Below the pieces are notes generated by a model. It saw only the letters and a list, made by a program, of their open reading frames with translations, made no database searches and had not been told where the DNA came from. A program made the position numbers and the translations under genes. Shown one piece after another: positions 57,992-64,000 of a stretch of DNA of 64,000 nucleotides. Numbering within the stretch: position 1 is the stretch's first letter; every line of letters begins with the position of its first letter. Source of the stretch: Marinomonas sp. UCMA 3892 (lineage in GTDB: Bacteria; Pseudomonadota; Gammaproteobacteria; Pseudomonadales; Marinomonadaceae); contig NZ_PTXN01000002.1 in NCBI RefSeq assembly GCF_012726345.1, forward strand, positions 248,001-312,000, given 5' to 3'.

Positions 57992-58651
57992 ATGAATAAT
58001 GAATCCGTTGTCTTGGAAGAACTCACAGTCTGGAGCACACCACTTTTCGTCACCCAAATGCCAGATCATGACTTTTTAAAAGAGGCATTACTCGCAGCGG
58101 TATACCAACAAAAAGCGACTCAAACCACTGCAATTGAGAGCCAAATTGCTCCAAAAGCAAAACATGCACTCCACGAAAGTACATTGGATTTTCTGGATCT
58201 CGCTGACGCCAATGTCATGGAAGCGAAACGTGCTTTAGAAGAATTGATATTAGAAATTGCCGGATCGGTAAACCAAGCGTTTTGGCCTGAAGACATGGAA
58301 GCAGACGCACATATTATTGAGTCTTGGTATCATGTTACCCAAAAAGGCGGCTACCATGACGCTCACTCTCATCCAAATTGCTCTTGGTGTGGGATTTATT
58401 ATTTAGAGCCCGGTGATGCCAATGTCGAAGGCAATGGTGGCCTCAATCGTTTTTACGATCCAAGAGTCAACGCGGAACATTATGCTGATCCGGGCACTGC
58501 TTACTTAGGTGGACATGGAGTCTGGGACTTCACCCCTACAGATGGGCAAGTGATCATTTTTCCGTCTTACTTAAAGCATTCTGCTTTGCCGTATTTTGGT
58601 GATAAAGATCGAGTTGTCATTGCTTTTAACGCCATTATCGAAGCCTACTGA
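57992..58651 (+). CDS. Putative 2OG-Fe(II) oxygenase-like protein
   Basis: A 219-residue protein of the family with a C-terminal double-stranded beta-helix like 2-oxoglutarate-dependent oxygenases (PF13759 type). The segment WYHVTQKGGYHDAHSHPN near residue 112 holds candidate iron ligands, CGIYYLEPGD follows, and FPSYLKHSALPYFGDKDRV near residue 190 carries the distal histidine and an arginine for 2-oxoglutarate. Substrate and role are unknown. It is monocistronic, 89 bp after the FIST gene, and is followed by a 197-bp gap with a weak ACGAGCC/GGCTCGT hairpin. Confidence 0.75.
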   Translation: MNNESVVLEELTVWSTPLFVTQMPDHDFLKEALLAAVYQQKATQTTAIESQIAPKAKHALHESTLDFLDLADANVMEAKRALEELILEIAGSVNQAFWPEDMEADAHIIESWYHVTQKGGYHDAHSHPNCSWCGIYYLEPGDANVEGNGGLNRFYDPRVNAEHYADPGTAYLGGHGVWDFTPTDGQVIIFPSYLKHSALPYFGDKDRVVIAFNAIIEAY

Positions 58652-58848
58652 CCCACCAGCATAAAACATTTCTATTAATTACGAGCCTTCTAGCTTTCAT
58701 AAAGGATTGAGTTGGCTCGTATAACCACTTCCCCATCCAAAACTCTGCTTTTTTACAATAAATTTCATAAGTTTCTACTCAAAGATTCACAATGGATTGG
58801 TATTTGTAGTAATTTAACAAGTAATGTTTCATAACCTCGGGGTAGTCT

Positions 58849-59457
58849 ATGCGTTTCCAGTTTGATCAACTAAGCGGTAATCAACGCTACCACCTGATCA
58901 CTCAGACAATTACACCACGCCCTATTGCGTGGGTCATGACGAAAAATGAAAACGAGAGCTTCAACCTCGCCCCATTTTCATATTTTGCTCCTATCTCTTC
59001 AGACCCTGCTCTCTTAATGGTATCCATTGGCAACAAAACTACCGGTATCGCCAAAGATACAAAGTACAACCTACTAAGAGAAAAGGAATGTGTTTTGCAT
59101 ATTCCAAGCGGGGATTTAATAAATGCCGTCAATGAGAGCTCGGCAAGCTTATCTTATGGTGAATCGGAACTAACTAGAACATGCTTGTCACTGACTGATT
59201 TCACCGAAACATTACCCCGTATTGCAGAAGCAAAAGTCGCTATCCACTGCAAATTGTTCGACATACATACATTAGGAAACGCGACGTTCAATGCGATTTA
59301 TTTGGAAATACTAGACTTATACGTGGATGAAGATCTTGTAACTGAAGACAAGTCTCGAATTTTCATCGACAACAAAAAACTCAACCCTCTTGCACGAATT
59401 GGTGGCGACGACTATGCACTTTTAGGCGAGACTGTGACGATCAAGCGCCCTAACTAG
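58849..59457 (+). CDS. Flavoredoxin-like FMN-binding protein
   Basis: A 202-residue flavin reductase-like split-barrel protein. The TPRPIAWVMT start, the NLAPFSYFAPISSDPALLMVSIG block (read here in part) and a C-terminal arm are typical of flavoredoxins, which bind FMN and reduce it or transfer electrons. The substrate partner is unknown. The downstream fusion gene begins 28 bp after its stop, so the two may be cotranscribed, and the function of this protein could be related to that pathway. Confidence 0.85.
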   Translation: MRFQFDQLSGNQRYHLITQTITPRPIAWVMTKNENESFNLAPFSYFAPISSDPALLMVSIGNKTTGIAKDTKYNLLREKECVLHIPSGDLINAVNESSASLSYGESELTRTCLSLTDFTETLPRIAEAKVAIHCKLFDIHTLGNATFNAIYLEILDLYVDEDLVTEDKSRIFIDNKKLNPLARIGGDDYALLGETVTIKRPN

Positions 59458-59485
59458 GGCAATATAGATTTGAGGTAAAATAAAG

Positions 59486-62101
59486 ATGGACATCACAAAA
59501 CACATAAATACATTTCCTTTCATGGCAGATATTGATGCTGAGTTAGCATCATCCTTAACCGATCTCGCGTCTATTAAAACACTAAAAGCTGGTGACATTC
59601 TGGCCAAACAATTTGAAATTGGCCAGAACATTTATTTTCTTCTAGAAGGCGAAATCGCCATTTCCGTTCCGTTGCAAGATACCGGGAAATCTTATAACGT
59701 CGGCATGATCAGCAACCTCCTCTCCCCTATTGGATGGTCTGCTTTTCGTCATCCTTCTCGTTATGCGACCACATTCACAGCAACTAAGTCTTCTAAATTA
59801 TTCTATTGGCCGATTGTTGAATTACAAAAAATTCTCGATGCTAACTTACTTTTTGCTAGCCAATTTCTGCAGTTTGTTTATCAAGAATCCTTACCTGTTC
59901 TCACCAACGTACAGAATCAAACACGTCCTTTCTTTTCTAACGAATCATTGGCTTTTGAAGAAACGCGCCCTTTAATCGATTCTGAAACGCAAGTTCATGC
60001 ACTAAAAGATGCCATTAGTCTTCTAAACTACGCCCCTTTTTGCGAGACATTTACTCAAGCTGAGATACACACATTAGCCAAAAAATCGTCCATTTTATTA
60101 GCACATCAAGGGGATATTTTAAGCCAACAAGATCAACCAGCTAATGGCTTATATATTCTCATCAAAGGTAAAGTTGTCATCAGTTATCAAACAGACACTG
60201 GCGACATTATTACCACCAGAACGATTTCCCGTACCGGAACCGTACTGGCTTGGGCAACCCAAAATAAAGAAATGAAAAATCGCACTTCGATCATTTCATC
60301 CAGAGACAGTAGCGTTTTGTTTATCAAACGCGATGATTTGTTAGAAATTTTCGAAGACAGTCCTAAGTTTTCAGTTAAATACTTATATCGACTCATTTGG
60401 TTGATTGGCGCACATTTATTAGCGGCTAGAATGCGCTACCTTTCACAGATAGCAAATGATGAAGTATTAGCAGTAAGTAACGTAATAGATCAAAATGCTG
60501 CGCTTTTACCCGTTAGCTCGCCTCTGTATAAAGTCAGCGAATTACTGAAAAGCGCGATTACTACCGACGAAGCATTCGGTGTACTTTATAAATGCCTACA
60601 CTTTGGCTGTGTGCTAGAACGCACCATTTCAGGTATGTGCTTGGACATTCTAAAAGATTTACAGCGCGAAAATGCTTTTTATCGCCATCTACAAAATGTC
60701 TATGACACGATAAATAATTTGCCAAAAGAGACTCCGGCTTTAGATGCAAGACGTTTAGGCACAGAGCTATTCAAACAAGCCTTCCAACAAGTTCCCTATG
60801 TCATTAAAGGACTAGAGAACTTACCCAAGAAAGCTGGCTCTCTATTCATTTATAACCATTTATTAGGCTCTCCTACGAACCGCCTACCAAATGGCTTCCG
60901 CTTTTCTATGGATGCGCAATTTATTAGCGCCATGATTATCGACAACCAATATGGTATTTCTGGCCAACGTGTCGTACGTCGCAGCAAAGAAAGCGAATTT
61001 TGGCGTGACGATTTTTATGGAAAGTTTGGCAATATATTTATCAATAGCTGGGAAGATCTAACCAAAGACACCCCAGAATACGATGAATTTATCAAACAAT
61101 CTCAAGACACCTTGCGCCAAAACTTCCCGCTCATGATTTCACCAGAAGGACAAAGCTTCAGTACGCAACAATCCCCAGGCACCTTGCTCCCCCACGCCTT
61201 TGAACTTGCAGGCTCAATGGGAAGCGAAGAGCCGTGGATTGTACCAATTGTTGTAGCGAACTTTGATAAGCGCGCCGATCACAACCTTTATACGGTCATC
61301 ATTAAGCCTGCATTTAAATTGTCCAGTAAAGTCGACTACACTGATAAAAAAGCTTTGGCTAAATTCTTAGCTTCTTATCAAGAAGAGTATAAAAGTCATG
61401 TGAACGAAGCGGTTGAGCTATCAAGAGAGATTCGCCAATACCCTATATTCAGTGGTAAAAATGGCTATCGCTCTAACGTAATGAGCCTGAATCAAATCGA
61501 TGTGGAATTCGAATCAGATGTGCGAAAACTGGAATTCCACCTAGCCTATCAAGAATATAAAGAGCAGCCAGTCGCATTTTATGGTTCATCTACTGTGCGT
61601 TTATGGCATGATTTCACCCATAATTTTCGCGACAAGAATGCAATTAACTTAGGCTTTAGCGGCGCAACATTAGAAGCTTGCGTTTATTATTTTGAACGCA
61701 TCATCTTGCCACACAAGCCTCGCTCGTTGGTTATTTATGCTGGTGACAATGACATTGGCAACCACTGTGACAGCAATAAGGTTGTTGACCTGTACATTGA
61801 GCTACTGCAAAAAATAGATCGCCACCTTCCAGGTATTCCGGTTACTCTAATTAGTATTAAATGCAGCCCAGTTCGATTAAAAATGCGCAAAACGATCGAA
61901 CAAACCAACGCACAATTAGTGCGACTTGCCAAAACACGTCCCAACACTCAATACGTTGATTTATTCTCCACCCTGATCGACAAACATGGAGAAATTAAAG
62001 ACAACCTATTTGAAGGCGACAGACTGCATTTAAACTCAAAAGCATACGAACTTTGGACCAAAAAACTGCTTGAAACAGAAAACTTTATCTTTCAAAAGTA
62101 A
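59486..62101 (+). CDS. Fusion: two cNMP-type domains, acyltransferase-like domain and SGNH hydrolase
   Basis: An 871-residue cytoplasmic or membrane-peripheral protein without a signal peptide. Two cyclic-nucleotide-binding-type domains are at about 12-135 and 184-310; the first has GWSAFRHPSRYATTFTA, retaining the Arg of the phosphate cassette but not the usual Glu, and the second keeps an Arg in KNRTSII. A linker leads to a PlsC-like acyltransferase region (about 435-615) with NHLLGSP (His458, but Pro463 where the canonical Asp is) and SPEGQSF (553-558). The C-terminal SGNH hydrolase (about 690-871) has FYGSS (Ser702), NLGFSGAT, AGDNDIG (Asn755) and DRLHLN (Asp845, His848). The hydrolase appears active; the acyltransferase is doubtful. 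The gene may form an operon with the flavoredoxin-like gene. Confidence 0.85.
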   Translation: MDITKHINTFPFMADIDAELASSLTDLASIKTLKAGDILAKQFEIGQNIYFLLEGEIAISVPLQDTGKSYNVGMISNLLSPIGWSAFRHPSRYATTFTATKSSKLFYWPIVELQKILDANLLFASQFLQFVYQESLPVLTNVQNQTRPFFSNESLAFEETRPLIDSETQVHALKDAISLLNYAPFCETFTQAEIHTLAKKSSILLAHQGDILSQQDQPANGLYILIKGKVVISYQTDTGDIITTRTISRTGTVLAWATQNKEMKNRTSIISSRDSSVLFIKRDDLLEIFEDSPKFSVKYLYRLIWLIGAHLLAARMRYLSQIANDEVLAVSNVIDQNAALLPVSSPLYKVSELLKSAITTDEAFGVLYKCLHFGCVLERTISGMCLDILKDLQRENAFYRHLQNVYDTINNLPKETPALDARRLGTELFKQAFQQVPYVIKGLENLPKKAGSLFIYNHLLGSPTNRLPNGFRFSMDAQFISAMIIDNQYGISGQRVVRRSKESEFWRDDFYGKFGNIFINSWEDLTKDTPEYDEFIKQSQDTLRQNFPLMISPEGQSFSTQQSPGTLLPHAFELAGSMGSEEPWIVPIVVANFDKRADHNLYTVIIKPAFKLSSKVDYTDKKALAKFLASYQEEYKSHVNEAVELSREIRQYPIFSGKNGYRSNVMSLNQIDVEFESDVRKLEFHLAYQEYKEQPVAFYGSSTVRLWHDFTHNFRDKNAINLGFSGATLEACVYYFERIILPHKPRSLVIYAGDNDIGNHCDSNKVVDLYIELLQKIDRHLPGIPVTLISIKCSPVRLKMRKTIEQTNAQLVRLAKTRPNTQYVDLFSTLIDKHGEIKDNLFEGDRLHLNSKAYELWTKKLLETENFIFQK

Positions 62102-62120
62102 GATCTTTAACTAAATAAAA

Positions 62121-62156
62121 GCATAAAAAAACGCTCCTAGGAGCGTTTTTTTATGC
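62121..62156. terminator. Perfect 36-bp palindromic bidirectional terminator
   Basis: The 18-bp half GCATAAAAAAACGCTCCT is followed exactly by its complement, with no loop in DNA. It has A and T runs either side of an AACGCTCC stem and abuts the lysE-family stop at 62157. It serves the two converging genes. Confidence 0.9.
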
Positions 62157-62777
62157 TTAAGCAAATACACCAATCACCACTTTCAATCCAAGCAATATTA
62201 AAATGCTCCCCATGCTTCTATCTACCCATACCGTATGACGACGCAACCAGGAAAGCACAGGGCCACCCGCTAATAACAAAGCCACGACTACATACCAGCC
62301 AGTATCAATCACCACAACCGTTGCCCATAACTGAAACTTAATCAAGGTGTTTATTTCTGTAGGAATCAACTGGCTAAATAAAGCTAAGAAAAATAACGCA
62401 GCTTTGGGGTTCATCAAAGAAATCATCATGCCATCACGAGCAGACTCCCAATAGGAAGACTTTTGGCCTTCAACTTTGATGTCATGACCTTGTCCAGCAT
62501 AACGCCATGCTTTAAATCCTAACCAAGCTAAATAAAGTCCACCTAAAACAGTCAATACAGAGAATATGTTTTGGTGCTTGGCCATCAAAATGGCGAGCCC
62601 TTGCAGAGTCAAAAAAGCCCAAAAACCAATACCTAAACCATGTGTTATCGCGGCCAAAACACCATGAAGCGGTGATTGAGAAACTGATACACGCAAGATG
62701 ACAGCTAAGCTTGGTCCAGGAGAAATTGCTCCCATCACACAAACGGCAACCAAAGAAAGCCAAGTAGTAAGATCCAT
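62157..62777 (-). CDS. LysE/RhtB-family amino-acid exporter
   Basis: A 206-residue inner-membrane exporter with about six helices. The N-terminal LxPGPxx motif appears as GAISPGPSLAVI near residue 20, with ARDGMMISLMNPKAALFF near residue 115, both conserved in RhtB/LysE proteins. It would release an amino acid such as homoserine, threonine, lysine or arginine. No regulator is adjacent. Start: the ATG at 62777. The following 367 bp up to dapA holds the dapA leader and no convincing gene. Confidence 0.9.
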   Translation of the reverse strand: MDLTTWLSLVAVCVMGAISPGPSLAVILRVSVSQSPLHGVLAAITHGLGIGFWAFLTLQGLAILMAKHQNIFSVLTVLGGLYLAWLGFKAWRYAGQGHDIKVEGQKSSYWESARDGMMISLMNPKAALFFLALFSQLIPTEINTLIKFQLWATVVVIDTGWYVVVALLLAGGPVLSWLRRHTVWVDRSMGSILILLGLKVVIGVFA

Positions 62778-63072
62778 ATTTTTCTCTTATTTGTATTATT
62801 AAAAGCGCATTTAATTGCGCCGGTATTTTATCCAATCTATCACGAAAAAACGAACACCCCAGAGCTAAAAACAGTTCGAATAAAAAACACACTAGTGTAT
62901 TGACCTTTTTGATAAAAAACGTCAGCATAGAAAAACTAACTATTTATATAATTGAATAAAGATTTTCTATTACCCTATGAATAACAATATCTTAAATAAA
63001 CGCAACGGCGATAAACGTAAGGCTAAGAAGCTTTGCGGCGCTGACGTGTGGAATTAAGATTTAAACAACTCC

Positions 63073-63126
63073 CCGGCAGCATTCTAGCTGACGGACTACT
63101 TATCTTTTCAGCAGAATGCATACCGG
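63073..63126 (+). promoter_or_regulatory. Multi-tier hairpin in the dapA leader
   Basis: Three stacked perfect stems: CCGG (63073-63076) with CCGG (63123-63126), GCATTCT (63079-63085) with AGAATGC (63113-63119) and GCTGA (63087-63091) with TCAGC (63108-63112), with a 16-nt loop. It lies just before the GAGG ribosome site of dapA. It may regulate translation or bind a protein; no terminator-type T run follows. Confidence 0.5.
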
Positions 63127-63144
63127 CCCAAATGAGGCAAAAGT

Positions 63145-64000
63145 ATGTTCTACGGCGCAATCACTGCATTAATCACTCCTTTTCGTAACGGTCAATTAGA
63201 CGAAGACGCTTTACGCAATATCGTCCGCTGGCAAATCGATCAAGGTATCAATGGCTTAGTACCCGTTGGCACAACTGGTGAATCCCCTACCTTAAGCGAA
63301 CACGAACATAAACGAGTTATAGAAATTACCGTACAAGAAACCAATAAAGCGGTACCCGTTCTGGCAGGTGCAGGTTCGAATAACCCAGTGGAAGCAGTGA
63401 ATTATTCTGAATACGCTTATCAAGCTGGTGCTGATGCAACCTTACATGTAGCTGGTTATTACAACCGCCCAAATCAAACTGGCTTATACGAACACTTCAA
63501 ATATGTACACGACAACAGTAAATTACCTATCATCCTTTACAACATTCCACCTCGCTCGGTTGTCGGTTTAGAAGTTGCTACATTGGCTCGCCTTGCGGAA
63601 CTACCAAGAGTAATTGGCGTAAAAGATGCGACTGGCGACTTAACACGTCCTATTCGTGAACGCGCCTTAATTAACAAACCTTTCAATTTCTTAAGTGGCG
63701 ACGATATCACCACCGTTGCTTATAACGTCGGTGGCGGTAACGGTTGTATTTCGGTTGCGTCAAACGTAGCGCCAAAACAAGTCGTGGAATTGCAACGTCT
63801 ATGCCGCGAAGGCAAATACGTTGAAGCTGCGCAATTGCAGGACAAGCTATTTGCGCTGCATAACGCGCTCTTTATTGAGCCAAATCCCGCGGGACCAAAA
63901 TACGCCATGTCATTATTAGGTCTTTGCACCGAAGAATGCCGTTTGCCTATGGTGCCACTACAAGACAGCACAAAAGCGACCATCCGCCGAATTATGGAAG
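63145..64000 (+). CDS. dapA: 4-hydroxy-tetrahydrodipicolinate synthase, 3'-truncated by window edge
   Basis: The first 285 codons of dapA, expected length about 292. DapA condenses pyruvate with aspartate semialdehyde as the first committed step of lysine and diaminopimelate synthesis. The FYGAITALITPF start, the pyruvate-binding GTTGESPTL (Thr44-Thr45 region), the Tyr of YYNRP, the Schiff-base lysine in VIGVKDATGD near residue 161 and GGGNGCISVASNVAP are visible. The reading frame is open to the edge with no stop. The start ATG has a GAGG site and lies 18 bp after the leader hairpin. Confidence 0.96.
   Translation, partial: MFYGAITALITPFRNGQLDEDALRNIVRWQIDQGINGLVPVGTTGESPTLSEHEHKRVIEITVQETNKAVPVLAGAGSNNPVEAVNYSEYAYQAGADATLHVAGYYNRPNQTGLYEHFKYVHDNSKLPIILYNIPPRSVVGLEVATLARLAELPRVIGVKDATGDLTRPIRERALINKPFNFLSGDDITTVAYNVGGGNGCISVASNVAPKQVVELQRLCREGKYVEAAQLQDKLFALHNALFIEPNPAGPKYAMSLLGLCTEECRLPMVPLQDSTKATIRRIME

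Noticed and set aside
62512..62928. 138-residue minus-strand frame overlapping the LysE gene
   Set aside because: It reads a different frame of the exporter gene and has no domain features.
62977..63057. 26-residue basic peptide frame upstream of dapA
   Set aside because: Its ATG overlaps a likely -10 element, so it would not be in the transcript; no ribosome site.
63073..63126. Lysine riboswitch before dapA
   Set aside because: The structured stretch is about 54 nt, much shorter than the roughly 170-nt riboswitch, and no expected core is seen.

Overview
The window looks like chromosomal DNA of a marine gammaproteobacterium of the Oceanospirillales, most like Marinomonas. This is inference from gene content and order, because no database search was possible. 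Pointers are the FabV-type enoyl-ACP reductase, the rapA-rluA pair, the conserved miaB-ybeZ-ybeY-corC-lnt and leuS-lptE-holA runs, several chemoreceptor genes and an AT-leaning base composition. No tRNA, rRNA, CRISPR array or prophage was seen. One complete insertion sequence of the IS5 type (21323-22492) has intact 4-bp target duplications.

Layout. 1-6258: the start of a secreted protein gene, fabV, a glycosyltransferase, DUF1289, a YeeN-type YebC protein, a PLP aminotransferase and a YihG-like acyltransferase. 6542-13148: a BaeSR-like two-component pair, an AEC-type permease, and a DctB/DctD-like sensor kinase and sigma54 activator. 13189-14910: a Fur-box-like promoter driving an AraC-family regulator and a long-chain flavodoxin, followed by two strong hairpins. 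15002-20000: a DUF3301 protein, a membrane chemoreceptor, gltX and xni. 20037-24050: a secreted DUF4139-like protein, the IS5 copy and tolC. 24072-36868: mostly housekeeping (apeB, prc, a LexA-regulated-type small protein, tdk, rdgC, a CDF transporter, rmuC, yigZ, rapA, rluA). 36869-40781: an accessory-looking stretch with a 600-bp hairpin-rich gap, a MocR/PdxR-type regulator, a BenE-type permease and a GNAT acetyltransferase. 41098-45180: a GFA-like protein, a histone-deacetylase-family enzyme, an Hpt plus degenerate HD-GYP protein, an EVE protein and a putative outer-membrane protein. 45398-55760: the miaB, leuS and holA blocks. 55892-62101: a soluble FIST chemoreceptor, a 2OG-Fe(II) oxygenase-like protein, a flavoredoxin-like protein and an 871-residue protein that joins two cNMP-type domains, an acyltransferase-like domain and an SGNH hydrolase. 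The window closes with a LysE exporter and dapA, cut by the right edge.

The most unusual gene is the 871-residue fusion at 59486-62101. It keeps a complete SGNH catalytic set but lacks the canonical acyltransferase aspartate, which suggests lipid or acyl hydrolysis gated by a small-molecule sensor. Also worth attention are the FIST-MCP receptor, the Hpt protein fused to an HD-GYP domain with lost metal ligands, and a 140-bp imperfect-palindrome repeat. That repeat has two full copies, whose paired differences suggest structural constraint, and one internally deleted copy. The IS5 copy sits inside an older inverted repeat just upstream of tolC.
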